Shown here: in pieces, positions 14,125-25,374 of the stretch
How the letters are laid out: each line of letters starts with the position of its first letter
Numbering within the stretch: position 1 is the stretch's first letter
Assembly (NCBI GenBank): GCA_019689635.1
Contig: JADGHB010000002.1
Location: 1-64,000, forward strand
Origin: Nevskia sp.
GTDB lineage: Bacteria; Pseudomonadota; Gammaproteobacteria; Nevskiales; Nevskiaceae
Length of the DNA stretch: 64,000 bases
Direction of reading: 5' to 3'
The notes under the pieces: model-generated
Database searches by the model: none
The model's input: the letters and a program-made list of their open reading frames with translations, nothing else
Told to the model about the DNA's origin: nothing
Program-made: the position numbers and the translations under genes

Positions 14125-17100
14125 ATGTCCCGCCCCGCGCCCACCGTCACCGAATCGCACCGCCCCGCCGGCCAGGCGCAAACCGCGCCCAGGGCGCCGT
14201 TGCGCTTCGTCACCGCCGCCAGCCTGTTCGACGGCCACGACGCCAGCATCAACATCATCCGCCGTCTGCTGATGGCGCACGGCTGCGAAGTGATCCACCT
14301 TGGTCACAACCGCTCGGTGGACGAGATCGTCACCGCCGCCTTGCAGGAAGACGCGCATGCCATCGCCATCTCGTCTTATCAAGGCGGGCACATGGAGTTC
14401 TTCCGCTACACGCTCGAAGAGTTGCGTCGCCGCGGCGGCGCGGACATCCGCGTGTTCGGCGGCGGCGGCGGCGTGATCGTGCCCGCAGAGATCGCGGCGC
14501 TGCACGAAGCCGGCGTGGCGCGCATCTACTCGCCGCACGACGGCCAGCAGCTCGGCCTGGACGGCATGATCCGCGACATGATCGAGCGCGCGCGCCATCC
14601 GCTGGAAGGCGATGCCGCCGCACTGCTGCTGAAGCTGCGCGCCGGTGACCGCCGCGCCCTGGCGCGGGTGATCACGCTGATCGAACAGCAGCGCTTCGAT
14701 CCCGCCCGCCTGCCGCCGCCGGCACGACCCGTGCCGGTGCTTGGCGTCACCGGCACCGGCGGCGCCGGCAAATCTTCGGTCACCGACGAACTGGTGCGGC
14801 GTCTGCGCTTGGATCAGGAGGACCGGCTCCACGTCGCGGTGATCGCGGTGGATCCGACGCGGCGCAAGTCCGGTGGCGCGCTGCTGGGCGACCGCATCCG
14901 CATGAATGCGCTCTACCCCGTGCGCGAGGGCGGCGAGACCCGATACCCGGTGTTCATGCGCTCGCTCGCCGCCCGCGAACCCGGCAGCGAAGTCTCGCCC
15001 GCCCTGCCCGGCGCGATCGCCGCGTGCAAGGCGGCGGGCTTCGACCTGATCGTCGTGGAAACCGCCGGCATCGGCCAGGGCGACGCGGCGATCACCGAGA
15101 TCGCCGACGTCTCGCTCTACGTGATGACGCCCGAGTACGGCGCCGCCAGCCAGCTCGAGAAGATCGACATGCTGGATTTCGCCGACGCCGTGGCGATCAA
15201 CAAATTCGACCGCCGCGGCGCGGAGGACGCGCTGCGCGAGGTGCGCAAGCAGGTGCAGCGCAACCGCGCGGCATTCAAGGAACGGCCCGAAGATCTGCCG
15301 GTGTATGGCACCATTGCCGCGCGTTTCAACGACGATGGCGTGACCGCGCTGTATTTCGAACTGCGCGAACGGCTGGCGGCCAAAGGGCTCAAGCTTCCCA
15401 CGCCCGCGGGCCGGCTGACCCGGCCGGGCATCAAGGCCTCCACGCGCGCGCACCCGGTGGTGCCCGGAGCGCGTGCGCGCTATCTGGCCGAAATCGCCGA
15501 CGTCGTGCGCGGCTACAAGCGCCACGCCGCGGCGCAGGCGCAGCTCGCGCGCGAGCGCGCCCATCTGCGCGAGTCCATCGCCCTGCTCGCCCACGCCGGC
15601 GAAGGCGCGGAGGCCACGCTCGCACCGCTCAAGCGCCAGCTCGAAAAGCGGCTCGACCACCTCACCGCCGAATCCAAACGACTGCTGCACGAGTGGCCGG
15701 CGGTCAAGGCGCAGTATTCCGGCGAGGAATATGTCTATACCGTGCGCGGACGCGAGATCAAGACGCCGCTGTACCGCGTCTCGCTCTCCGGCACGCGCAT
15801 CCCGCGCGTGGCGCTGCCGCGCTTCCACGACGAAGGCGACCTGCTCTACTGGCTGTACACCGAGAACCTGCCCGGCCGCTTTCCCTACACCGCGGGCGTG
15901 TTCCCGTTCAAGCGCGAAGGCGAAGACCCCACGCGCATGTTCGCCGGCGAAGGCGGACCGGCGCGCACCAATGCGCGCTTCCACCTGCTGTCCAAAGACC
16001 AGCCCGCGGCGCGGCTGTCCACCGCCTTCGACTCGGTCACGCTCTACGGCGAGAACCCCGACGAGCGTCCGGACATCTACGGCAAGATCGGCAACAGCGG
16101 GGTGTCCATCGCCACGCTCGACGACATGAAGCTGCTGTACCAGGGCTTCGATCTGTGCGCGCCGAACACTTCGGTGTCCATGACCATCAACGGCCCGGCG
16201 CCGACGATCCTGGCGATGTTCCTCAACACTGCCATCGACCAGCAGATCGAGCGCTTCAAGGAACAGCACGGACGTGACCCCGACGACCGCGAGCGGGCGC
16301 AGATCGAGGCGTACACGCTAGCCACCGTGCGCGGCACGGTGCAGGCCGACATCCTCAAGGAAGACCAGGGTCAGAACACCTGCATCTTCTCCACCGAGTT
16401 CGCGCTCAAGTGCATGGGCGACATCCAGGAATGGTTCATCGCCCACAACGTGCGCAACTTCTATTCCGTCTCGATCAGCGGCTATCACATCGCCGAAGCC
16501 GGCGCCAACCCGATTTCGCAGCTCGCCTTCACCCTCGCCAACGGCTTCACCTACGTCGAGGCCTATCTGGCGCGCGGCATGAAGATCGACGACTTCGCGC
16601 CCAATCTGTCGTTCTTCTTCAGCAACGGCATGGATGCGGAGTATTCGGTGCTCGGCCGGGTGGCGCGGCGCATCTGGGCGGTGGCGCTGCGCGAGAAATA
16701 CGGCGCCAACGCCCGCAGCCAGATGCTCAAGTACCACATCCAGACCTCCGGCCGTTCGCTGCACGCGCAGGAAATCGACTTCAACGACATCCGCACTACG
16801 CTGCAAGCGCTGATCGCCATCTACGACAACTGCAACTCGCTGCACACCAATGCCTACGACGAGGCGATCACCACGCCGACCGCGGACTCGGTGCGCCGCG
16901 CGCTGGCCATCCAGCTCATCATCAACAAAGAATGGGGCGTGGCCAAGAACGAGAATCCCAACCAGGGCAGCTTCCTGATCGAGACCTTGACCGACCTGGT
17001 CGAGGAGGCGGTGCTCGCCGAGTTCGAGCGCATCTCCGAGCGCGGCGGCGTGCTCGGCGCCATGGAAACCGGCTACCAGCGCAGCAAGATCCAGGAGGAG

Positions 17101-17433
17101 TCGCTGCACTACGAACATTTGAAGCACAGCGGCGCGCTGCCCATCGTCGGCGTCAATACCTTCCTCGACCCCGCGGGCGCGACCCACGAAGCCGAACGCA
17201 TCGAACTGGCGCGCTCCAGCGAGGAGGAAAAACAGGATCAGCTCCGGCGCCTGCGCGCCTTCCACGAACGCCACAAGAACGAGGCGCCGCAGGCGCTGGC
17301 GCGCCTGCGCGCGGCCTGCATCGAGAACCGCAACATCTTCGCCGAGCTGATGCGCGCGGTGCGCGTGTGTTCGCTCGGCCAGATCACGCACACGCTGTTC
17401 GAGGTCGGCGGACAGTATCGGCGCAACATGTAG
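14125..17433 (+). CDS. icmF: Fused isobutyryl-CoA/acyl-CoA mutase (B12 domain + MeaB-like GTPase + mutase)
   Basis: 1102 aa: B12-binding [15 protein letters not shown]-loop [14 protein letters not shown], mutase domain [19 protein letters not shown]. Confidence 0.95.
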   Translation: MSRPAPTVTESHRPAGQAQTAPRAPLRFVTAASLFDGHDASINIIRRLLMAHGCEVIHLGHNRSVDEIVTAALQEDAHAIAISSYQGGHMEFFRYTLEELRRRGGADIRVFGGGGGVIVPAEIAALHEAGVARIYSPHDGQQLGLDGMIRDMIERARHPLEGDAAALLLKLRAGDRRALARVITLIEQQRFDPARLPPPARPVPVLGVTGTGGAGKSSVTDELVRRLRLDQEDRLHVAVIAVDPTRRKSGGALLGDRIRMNALYPVREGGETRYPVFMRSLAAREPGSEVSPALPGAIAACKAAGFDLIVVETAGIGQGDAAITEIADVSLYVMTPEYGAASQLEKIDMLDFADAVAINKFDRRGAEDALREVRKQVQRNRAAFKERPEDLPVYGTIAARFNDDGVTALYFELRERLAAKGLKLPTPAGRLTRPGIKASTRAHPVVPGARARYLAEIADVVRGYKRHAAAQAQLARERAHLRESIALLAHAGEGAEATLAPLKRQLEKRLDHLTAESKRLLHEWPAVKAQYSGEEYVYTVRGREIKTPLYRVSLSGTRIPRVALPRFHDEGDLLYWLYTENLPGRFPYTAGVFPFKREGEDPTRMFAGEGGPARTNARFHLLSKDQPAARLSTAFDSVTLYGENPDERPDIYGKIGNSGVSIATLDDMKLLYQGFDLCAPNTSVSMTINGPAPTILAMFLNTAIDQQIERFKEQHGRDPDDRERAQIEAYTLATVRGTVQADILKEDQGQNTCIFSTEFALKCMGDIQEWFIAHNVRNFYSVSISGYHIAEAGANPISQLAFTLANGFTYVEAYLARGMKIDDFAPNLSFFFSNGMDAEYSVLGRVARRIWAVALREKYGANARSQMLKYHIQTSGRSLHAQEIDFNDIRTTLQALIAIYDNCNSLHTNAYDEAITTPTADSVRRALAIQLIINKEWGVAKNENPNQGSFLIETLTDLVEEAVLAEFERISERGGVLGAMETGYQRSKIQEESLHYEHLKHSGALPIVGVNTFLDPAGATHEAERIELARSSEEEKQDQLRRLRAFHERHKNEAPQALARLRAACIENRNIFAELMRAVRVCSLGQITHTLFEVGGQYRRNM

Positions 17434-17637
17434 CGGCGCTCGCGGCACGCCTGGCCGACAGACAGGCTGCGCGCATCGCGCGTCTCTGCGATCCGCCACG
17501 CCGAGGACCCGCCAGCGGCCTCGGCGGACTCGGCCACGGTTAGAATGGGGTACCGCCCACGACAAGAAACACCACTCGCGGTGTCCGCCGCCGGATCGGC
17601 TGGACCTCGGCCTCGTACACGCGCCCGCACCTCGGAT

Positions 17638-18424
17638 GATGCTGAATCTGGAAAATGCCATCGCCGGCCTGTGCGTCGGTAGCGTCGTCGGTCTGACCGG
17701 TGTCGGCGGCGGCGCGCTGATGGCACCGCTCATGATGCTGGTGTTCGGCGTGGCGCCGGTCACCGCAGTGGGCACCGACCTGTGGTTTGCCGCGATCACC
17801 AAGCTGTTCGGCGCCTGGGTTCACCACAAGAAAGGCACCGTCGACTGGCCGGTGCTGTGGCGTTTGTTCTGCGGCAGCCTGCCCGCCGCCCTGCTCACGC
17901 TGCTGTGGCTCTACTTGAGCGGCACCCGCCAGCACCACGACGGGCTGGTGATGAAGACGCTGGGCGCGACGCTGATCCTCACTTCGGCGGCGGCCACGTT
18001 CCGCTCGCGCTTTCACGCCATCGGCGAGCGCCTGCGCGCCACGCGCCCGGTACCCTTCAAGGCGATGCAGCCGGGGCTGACCGTGGTGGCCGGCGCCATC
18101 CTTGGCGTCCTGGTGACCTTGACCTCCATCGGCGCCGGCGCGCTCGGCGCGGTGATGCTGTTGTATCTCTACCCGCGGCGGCTCAAGTCCGCCTCGCTGG
18201 TCGGCACCGACATCGTCCACGCCATCCCGCTGACCCTCCTCGCCGGCACCGGTCACCTGCTGATGGGCAACGTCGATCTCGGTCTGCTGGCGAACCTCTT
18301 GCTCGGCTCGATCCCCGGCATCGTGCTCGGCTCGCTCGCCGCGGTCTATGCCCCGGCCGCGCTCATCCGCCTGCTCATCACCGTGATGCTGGCCCTGGTG
18401 GGCTTGAAGATGTTGACCGCCTAG
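17638..18424 (+). CDS. TSUP-family (TauE/SafE) sulfite/sulfonate permease
   Basis: GSVVGLTGVGGGALMAPLMMLVFGVAPVTAVGTDL...TLTSIGAGALG. Confidence 0.88.
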
Positions 18425-18438
18425 CCGCGGAGCCGCAT

Positions 18439-18885
18439 TCAGGCCGCCCGGGGTGGACCCGCGGTGCGCAGCCGGCGCTCGCGCAGACCCAGGTACAGCG
18501 CCACGGCGAAGGCGTAGCTGGTGAGCAGGCTCATGAAGAAGAACAAGCCGCTCGCACGCAGACCGACGCGACGGCCGTCCACGATCGTCCATAGCGGGTA
18601 GAGCACGACGTTGGCGATGATCAGATCCTGGCCGCCCGAGGCTGAAGCGGGATTGACGAACAGCAGTCGCGTCCAATGCGCCCAGCCGGCCTGCGTGCCG
18701 TATTCGCGCAGGTATTGGAAGTTGAAATACCAGCCGATCAGTAGGCCCGCGGCGGCCGCGAGGTAATACACGATCTCCAGCGCAGAAATGCCACCACGCA
18801 ACAGTCCGCGGTTGAAGTACAACAGCGCGGCGATGGACAGCAGCCCCAAAGCGACGTAGAACCACTCGGTCAGCGAAAATGTCAC
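18439..18885 (-). CDS. DUF2834-like membrane protein
   Basis: VTFSLTEWFYVALGLLSIAALLYFN...GWYFNFQYLREYG; internal GTG start chosen, earlier ATG at 18918 possible. Confidence 0.6.
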   Translation of the reverse strand: MTFSLTEWFYVALGLLSIAALLYFNRGLLRGGISALEIVYYLAAAAGLLIGWYFNFQYLREYGTQAGWAHWTRLLFVNPASASGGQDLIIANVVLYPLWTIVDGRRVGLRASGLFFFMSLLTSYAFAVALYLGLRERRLRTAGPPRAA

Positions 18886-19108
18886 GGCGGGTTCCTCCCT
18901 GGCGTTTCGGAATCGCATTTTCCGGATCGTCATGTCCGGCCGGGCGGCGCCGGACCATGCACAAGCGTTCATCCCTGCCTCAACTGCCGCGCAAAAGTCA
19001 AGCCGCATCCGTACGAGGCCGGCGCGCCGCCATGGGCGCATAGTGTCCAGCATGAATTCATGCGCCCGCATGGGCGCGGTGCGCGGCACAAGGCTCAAGG
19101 AGGCAGTC

Positions 19109-20131
19109 ATGACCGGCAATCCCAATCCCATCAATCTCAAGGTGCTGCTGGAATCGCAGGGTCTGGAACGCTGCCCCTTCCCGATCCCGGTGGGCTGGTA
19201 CTTCGTCGACTACTCCGAGAACCTCAAGCCGGGCGAGTTGCGCAACATCAACATCCTCGACCAGGAGTGGGTGCTGTTCCGCACCGAGAACGGCAAGGTC
19301 GGTGTCTCCGATCCCTACTGCGCCCATCTCGGCGCGCACCTCGGCCACGGCGGCAAGGTGGTCGGTGACCACATCCGTTGCCCGTTCCATCACTGGGAAT
19401 ACGATACCGAAGGCTGGTGCCGCAAGATTCCCTACGGCAAAACCATGCCGCCGATGTGCAAGAAGCAGCCGGTGCTGCGCATGCTGCCGACGGTGGAGAA
19501 GTACGGGATGATCTGGTCCTGGTACCACCCGCTGTGCGAAGCGCCGTCCTGGGAGCTGCCACACATCCCGGAGCTGGAAGATCCCGGCTACGCCTGCACG
19601 CGCCGGGGCAGCTGGAGCGCCAACACCTGCATCCAGGAAATCGCCGAGAACGGGCCGGACAACGCGCATCTCAAGTTCCTGCACGGCGCGCCGGTCATGC
19701 CGCCGGTGGAAACCAGCTATGACGGACCGCGCATGCGGCTGAACCTGGGGCAGGGCTACATCGTCGGCGACAGTTACGGCCCCGGGCTCAACGTCATGCG
19801 CTTCACGCAGCAGGGCGTGACCGCGACCATGATTTCCTACTCGGTGCCGATCACGCGCGAAAAGACGCAGATGAACATGAGCTTTCGCTACAAGGATTAT
19901 CCGGAAGGCTCGAAAGAACTGCAGATCGCCAAGCACCTCGTCGCCCACATGATCGGCGCCGCCGAAGGCGAAGAAAGCGCGGGCTTCGAGAGCGTGGATT
20001 TCATCGTCTGGAACCACAAGAAATACCGCCCGCACCCGCTGCTGTGCGACGGCGATGGGCCGATCATGCAGTTCCGACAATGGTTCAAGCAGTTCTACGT
20101 GACCGACGAGCAGACGCTGGCGCGCATTTGA
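19109..20131 (+). CDS. Rieske [2Fe-2S] non-haem iron oxygenase
   Basis: Rieske CAHLGAHLGHGGKVVGDHIRCPFHHW and mononuclear Fe motif DNAHLKFLH; overall layout resembles KshA / cholesterol-7-desaturase-like oxygenases. Confidence 0.88.
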   Translation: MTGNPNPINLKVLLESQGLERCPFPIPVGWYFVDYSENLKPGELRNINILDQEWVLFRTENGKVGVSDPYCAHLGAHLGHGGKVVGDHIRCPFHHWEYDTEGWCRKIPYGKTMPPMCKKQPVLRMLPTVEKYGMIWSWYHPLCEAPSWELPHIPELEDPGYACTRRGSWSANTCIQEIAENGPDNAHLKFLHGAPVMPPVETSYDGPRMRLNLGQGYIVGDSYGPGLNVMRFTQQGVTATMISYSVPITREKTQMNMSFRYKDYPEGSKELQIAKHLVAHMIGAAEGEESAGFESVDFIVWNHKKYRPHPLLCDGDGPIMQFRQWFKQFYVTDEQTLARI

Positions 20132-20335
20132 GCCAGACGTTGCGGGCCTAAGTGCGGCGTGCGATCGCCGTCGCCCGCGATGATGACGGTGCTCAGGCAT
20201 ACTGCGCGGCGTGCCGGTCCTTTGCAGGCAACCGCACGATCGATCAGAGCGTCCGGCTGGAGGCGCCGGAAAAGACTCTGACGGAGCACTGGCGCACCGA
20301 GGCTTTCGATCCGCAGCCCGTAGAGGGAACGACGC

Positions 20336-21169
20336 ATGGCGCGCAAGGTCTTCATCACCGGCGGCAATTCCGGCATCGGCTACGAGATGGCCAAGGCGCT
20401 CGCCGCACGCGGCGAGTGCGTGGTCATCGCCGGCCGCGACGCGGCCAAGTCGCAACGCGCACTCGCATCCATCCGCGCCGAGCATCCGCAGGCGTCGGCC
20501 GATGCCCTCGCGCTCGACCTGGCCGATTTCGCGGACATCGACCGCGCCGCCGCCGAGCTGCTGGCGAAAATGCCCGTGATCGATACGCTGATCCTCAACG
20601 CCGGTCTCTACACCTTGAAGCTGCGCCAGCTCCCCAACGGCTACGAAGCGATGATCGGCATCATGCACTTCGGCCATTTCCGCCTGACGCAAACGCTGCT
20701 GGAGGCGGTGAAGAAATCCGCTCAGGGCCGCATCGTCGTCACCAGTTCGGTGATGCACCAGTACGGCAAGATCGATGAGGCGAGCTTCACCGATCCCAGG
20801 CGCCATCGCACCGGCTTGTCCGCCTACGCGCAGGCCAAGCTCGCCAATTTGCTTTTCACGCGCGAGCTGGCGCGCCGGCTACAGGGCACGCGCGTGACGG
20901 TCAACGCCTTCCATCCGGGCGGCGTGGCCACCGGCATCTACCGCGAGGTGCCGCGCCTCGTTCAGCCGCTGATCCGGGCGTTCCTGCTGACGCCGGCGCA
21001 GGGTGCCGACACCGGGATCTGGCTCGCCACCGCGCCGGAGGTCACGAACGTCAGCGGCGAATACTTCTTCAAGCGCCGCCCGCGCGCCGGCAGCTCGGCC
21101 AGCCGCGATCCGGCGCTGGCGGCCCGGTTGTGGGAACTCAGTGAACGGGCCATGGCGCGCCCGGCCTGA
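20336..21169 (+). CDS. Short-chain dehydrogenase/reductase
   Basis: TGGNSGIGYEMAKAL, NAGLYT, YAQAKLANLLF. Confidence 0.92.
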   Translation: MARKVFITGGNSGIGYEMAKALAARGECVVIAGRDAAKSQRALASIRAEHPQASADALALDLADFADIDRAAAELLAKMPVIDTLILNAGLYTLKLRQLPNGYEAMIGIMHFGHFRLTQTLLEAVKKSAQGRIVVTSSVMHQYGKIDEASFTDPRRHRTGLSAYAQAKLANLLFTRELARRLQGTRVTVNAFHPGGVATGIYREVPRLVQPLIRAFLLTPAQGADTGIWLATAPEVTNVSGEYFFKRRPRAGSSASRDPALAARLWELSERAMARPA

Positions 21170-21254
21170 ACGACCGCGCCCGACACGGCGCTCGACACGC
21201 CTGGCTTTGAGCCGGCGCGTTGTGGCGCGACGCCGAGTCCGCCACAATCCGCAA

Positions 21255-22280
21255 ATGGACGACGGTTGTGCCCCCCGACCCGCCGACCCGATTGCCGGCT
21301 GGCAGCGCGCGCCTCATGTGACGCGGCCGGCGGAGCTGCTCGCGATCCTTAAGCTCGACCCCGCCTTGCCGACGCTCGCTTTCGACCGGCTGCGCGAGTT
21401 CCCGCTGCGCGTGCCGCTGTCCTTCGTGGCGCGCATGCGCAAGGGCGATCCGCGCGATCCGCTGTTCCTCCAGGTGTGGCCCAGCGCGCTGGAAGCCCGC
21501 GCCACGCCCGGTTATGCGCGCGACGCGGTCGGCGATCTTGCCTCGCTCAAACCCGGCGGGCTGATCCACAAATACCGCGGCCGCGCGCTGGTGATCGCCA
21601 CCGGCGCCTGCGCGATCCATTGCCGCTATTGTTTCCGTCGCCACTTTCCCTACGGCGCGGCGCTCGCCGCGCGCGGGAGCTTCCGCGAGACGCTCGCGCA
21701 GCTCGCCGCCGATCCGACCCTCGAAGAAGTGATCCTCTCCGGCGGCGATCCGCTGTCCTTGACCGACGACAAGCTCGCCGCCTTCGTCGCGGAACTCGAA
21801 CGCATTCCCCACGTCCGCCGGCTGCGCCTGCACACGCGCACGGCGATCGTGCTGCCGCAGCGCGTGGATGCGGGTTTGTGCGGCTGGCTGGGCCGCACGC
21901 GGCTGACCAAAGCGATCGTGGTGCACGTCAACCATGCCAACGAGCTCGACGGCGAAGTGGCGGCCGCGCTCGCCCGACTGCGTGCCACCGGCGCGACGCT
22001 GCTCAACCAATCGGTGCTGCTGGCCGGCGTCAACGACGACGCGCAAACCCTCGCCGCGCTGTCCGTGCGGCTTTTTGAGCTGGGCGTTTTGCCCTACTAT
22101 CTGCACCTGCTCGATCGCGTCCAGGGAGCGGGGCATTTCGAAGTGAGCGAAACCACCGCGCGCGCACTGCTCAAGGAACTGGCGGCCCGGCTGCCAGGGT
22201 ATCTCGTCCCGCGGCTGGCACGCGAGGAGGCCGGCGCGCCCGCCAAAACGTTATTGTCATGGTCGGCGACAAACCGATGA
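21255..22280 (+). CDS. epmB: EF-P beta-lysylation protein / lysine 2,3-aminomutase family radical SAM
   Basis: CAIHCRYCFRRHFPY radical SAM motif, PLSFVARMRKGDPRDPLFLQVWP. Confidence 0.93.
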   Translation: MDDGCAPRPADPIAGWQRAPHVTRPAELLAILKLDPALPTLAFDRLREFPLRVPLSFVARMRKGDPRDPLFLQVWPSALEARATPGYARDAVGDLASLKPGGLIHKYRGRALVIATGACAIHCRYCFRRHFPYGAALAARGSFRETLAQLAADPTLEEVILSGGDPLSLTDDKLAAFVAELERIPHVRRLRLHTRTAIVLPQRVDAGLCGWLGRTRLTKAIVVHVNHANELDGEVAAALARLRATGATLLNQSVLLAGVNDDAQTLAALSVRLFELGVLPYYLHLLDRVQGAGHFEVSETTARALLKELAARLPGYLVPRLAREEAGAPAKTLLSWSATNR

Positions 22281-24349
22281 CGCCGCTGCCCGCGACGCTC
22301 CTGCGCGAAGCCTCGGGGGCATTGCTGGTGGTGGCCCCCGCCGAAGAGATCGCCAAGCGCATCGAAAGCTTCCTGCGCAACGCCGGACACCCGCTGCACG
22401 CCGCCTGGATCAACGACCTCGAGGATCTCGAGGACGTGCTCAAACGCGACCCGCCGGATCTGGTGCTGTGCGACCAGGCGCTCGAGCACGCGCCGCCGGA
22501 GCGCGTGCTGGCGCTGTGCGCGCAGCTGCGTCCCGACCTGCCGGTGATCGTCATCGGTGCCGAGCACAGTCCCGACGACAGCACGCGCGCGCTCGTCGCC
22601 GGCGCCCAGGATTACGCCGCCTATGGCGATGCCGCGACGCTGCGCCACCTGGAACTGGTGGTGGTTCGCGAGTTCGTCAAACATCACTCCCTGCGCATGC
22701 TGCGGTTGACGCAACAGCGTCTGGCCGATTTCGAGTCGCGCCACCAGCAGCTCACCGCCGGCACCGCCGATGCGGTGGCCCACGTCCAGGAAGGCATTCT
22801 GGCCCAGGCCAACGCCGCCTTCGCCCGCCTGCTCGGCTACGACGATCCCGCCGAGTTGGCCGGCCAGCCGGTGATCGATCTGGTCGCGCCGCCGCAGCGC
22901 GACAAGGTCAAGGAACGTCTGCGCGCAGTGCTCAAAGGCAAACACAACGGCGAACCGCTGGAGCTCGAACTCACCGGCAAGCAGGGGCGGATCGGCGTCA
23001 GCGCGCAGTTGATCCTCGGCAACCAGGACGGCGAGCGCGTCATCGAATTCCTGATCCGGTCCGGCGGCGGCCGCGGCGAACCGGGCTCGACTCGCAGCGC
23101 ATTCCAGGCACGTGACGCGTTCGCCGACGCGCTGGCCGCGCCACCGCCCGACGCCAAGACCGCACGCACCGCGCTGCTGCTGAAGATCGACGCCTTCGAG
23201 CAACTGGAAAACCGCATCGGTTACGTCGAGGCCCAGCAGGTCGCCACACTGCTGGCGGAGTCGGTGCGGACCAGGCTCGCGCCGCAGGATCTGGCGTTCG
23301 CGTTTTCTACCGACGAGCTGGCACTGCTGATCGAACGCGGCGACTATGACGCGACCGAACAATGGGCCGAGTCCCTGCACAAGGAAATCGCCCATCAGGT
23401 GTTCGCCACGCGCGGCCACGAGGCGCAGATCACCGCGACCCTGGCGCTGTATCCGCTCGGTGGACAGGACTCCCCGGCGCAAGTCATCCGCGGTCTGGCC
23501 CAGGAGGTCCGCAAGGCCTCGGTCAAGGGCGGCAACCGAGTGGTCGCGCTGGGTGCGCAAGCCAAGGCCAACCTGGCCGAACGCGAAGACGCGCGGCGCG
23601 CTGCGGCGGTGCGCAAAGCCATCGAGGAAAACCGGCTCAAACTCGCCTATCAATCGATCGCCAGCCTCGAGGGCGAGGCGCGCAGCCACTTCGACGTGCT
23701 GGTACGCCTGCTCGACGAAACCGGCAAGGAATGGTACGCAAGCGAGTTCCTGCCGGCGGCCCAAAAGTTCGGACTCATGCGCGCCATCGACCGCTGGGTG
23801 ACGGCGCGCGCGCTCGCGGTGATCGCCAAGCGCGCCGCCTCCAAGCAGGCCGCCGTGTTGTTCGTCAAGCTGTCCGAGGACACGCTCAAGGACGGCGAGG
23901 CCTTCGTCGCCTGGCTCAAGCCGCTGCTCGCGGCTCAGCCGCTGAAGAACGATGAACTGGTATTCGAGCTGCAGGAGCCGTCGCTACAGAATCACGTGCG
24001 CAAAGCCAAGGCGCTGACCCAAGCTTTGCGCGAATGCGGGGCCGGCATCGCGGTGGAGCATTACGGCCTGAGCGTGAACTCCGCGCAGTTGCTCGACCAT
24101 ATCCCCGCGCAGTTCGTCAAGTTCCATCCTTCGTTCACGCAGAACTTTTCCGACAAAGAGGTGCAGAAAAAGCTCGGCGACCTGGTGGAGAACGCCAAGC
24201 AGCACGGCCGCAAGACCATCGTCTCGCACGTGGAGGACGCCAACGTGATGGCCCGGCTGTGGCAGATGGGGGTGAACTTCATCCAGGGCTTCCACGTACA
24301 GGAACCCGAAGTGGTCCTGATCGCCAGCGACATGGGCCAGCGCGGCTGA
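22259..24349 (+). CDS. Degenerate REC-PAS-GGDEF-EAL protein (FimX-like c-di-GMP effector)
   Basis: 696 aa; N-terminal receiver-like, PAS, GGDEF replaced by FSTDEL, EAL replaced by FDVLVRL, DDFG replaced by EHYG. Confidence 0.8.
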   Translation: MVGDKPMTPLPATLLREASGALLVVAPAEEIAKRIESFLRNAGHPLHAAWINDLEDLEDVLKRDPPDLVLCDQALEHAPPERVLALCAQLRPDLPVIVIGAEHSPDDSTRALVAGAQDYAAYGDAATLRHLELVVVREFVKHHSLRMLRLTQQRLADFESRHQQLTAGTADAVAHVQEGILAQANAAFARLLGYDDPAELAGQPVIDLVAPPQRDKVKERLRAVLKGKHNGEPLELELTGKQGRIGVSAQLILGNQDGERVIEFLIRSGGGRGEPGSTRSAFQARDAFADALAAPPPDAKTARTALLLKIDAFEQLENRIGYVEAQQVATLLAESVRTRLAPQDLAFAFSTDELALLIERGDYDATEQWAESLHKEIAHQVFATRGHEAQITATLALYPLGGQDSPAQVIRGLAQEVRKASVKGGNRVVALGAQAKANLAEREDARRAAAVRKAIEENRLKLAYQSIASLEGEARSHFDVLVRLLDETGKEWYASEFLPAAQKFGLMRAIDRWVTARALAVIAKRAASKQAAVLFVKLSEDTLKDGEAFVAWLKPLLAAQPLKNDELVFELQEPSLQNHVRKAKALTQALRECGAGIAVEHYGLSVNSAQLLDHIPAQFVKFHPSFTQNFSDKEVQKKLGDLVENAKQHGRKTIVSHVEDANVMARLWQMGVNFIQGFHVQEPEVVLIASDMGQRG

Positions 24350-24436
24350 CCGAAACGCACGCGGAAAGCCTGGTCCGACGAGCCAATCCGACACCCGCGG
24401 GCGCCGGGGAAGACCGCGGAAATCGGACTTGTGCGG

Positions 24437-25315
24437 CTATGCGCTCTGCTGCAGCCGCTGGATGCGCAGCTCCAGCGGCGGATGCGTGGCGAACAGTTGG
24501 CCGACGCCGCCGGCGATGCCGAAGGCGGCCATGTTCTGCGGCAGGGTGGACGGCTCGTGGAGCGCCTTGAGCCGCTCCAGCGCCGCGATCATCTTGCGCT
24601 TGCCGGCCAGCCGTGCGCCGCCGGCGTCGGCGTGGAACTCGCGCCAGCGCGAGAACCAGCACACGATCATCGTCGCCAGGAAGCCCAGCACGATCTGCAG
24701 CAGCATGGAGCTGACGTAATAGCCGATGCCCACGCCGCCGCCGCGGTCGTCGCGGCCGCCGCGCAGGGCGTTGTCGATGACAAATCCAATCACCCGCGAC
24801 AGGAAGATCACGAAGGTGTTGACCACGCCCTGGATCAGGGTCAGCGTGACCATGTCGCCGTTGGCGATGTGAGTGATCTCGTGGCCGAGCACCGCTTCGA
24901 TCTCGTCCTGGTTCATGCTGTTCAGCAGACCGCTGGAGACCGCCACCAGCGCGTGGTTCTTGCTCATGCCGGTGGCGAAGGCGTTGGGCTCCGGCGCGTC
25001 GTAGATCGCCACTTCCGGAGTGCCGATGCCGGCAGCGCGCGCCTCGCGCTCGACGGTGGCCAGCAGCCAGGCCTCGGCGGCCGAGCGCGGCTCATGGATC
25101 ACCTGCGCCCCAGTGCTCATCTTGGCCATCCACTTGGAGGTGGCGAGCGAAATGAACGCGCCGCCCATGCCGAACACCGCGGCGAAGATCAGCAGCATCT
25201 CGTAGTTGAGGCCGCGCTGGGTCAGATAGCGGTCCACGCCGAGCAGGCTGCACACCACCGACAGCACGATCAGCACGGCCAGGTTGGTCGCCAGGAACAG
25301 GACGATGCGCTTCAT
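24437..25315 (-). CDS. htpX: Membrane protease HtpX
   Basis: 292 aa; [14 protein letters not shown] zinc motif, TMs, [13 protein letters not shown]. Confidence 0.95.
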   Translation of the reverse strand: MKRIVLFLATNLAVLIVLSVVCSLLGVDRYLTQRGLNYEMLLIFAAVFGMGGAFISLATSKWMAKMSTGAQVIHEPRSAAEAWLLATVEREARAAGIGTPEVAIYDAPEPNAFATGMSKNHALVAVSSGLLNSMNQDEIEAVLGHEITHIANGDMVTLTLIQGVVNTFVIFLSRVIGFVIDNALRGGRDDRGGGVGIGYYVSSMLLQIVLGFLATMIVCWFSRWREFHADAGGARLAGKRKMIAALERLKALHEPSTLPQNMAAFGIAGGVGQLFATHPPLELRIQRLQQSA

Positions 25316-25374
25316 CGATTTTTACTCGCTTTTCACGGGTCGCCGGGGGAAATGTGGTGGCTTAGACGCCAGAC

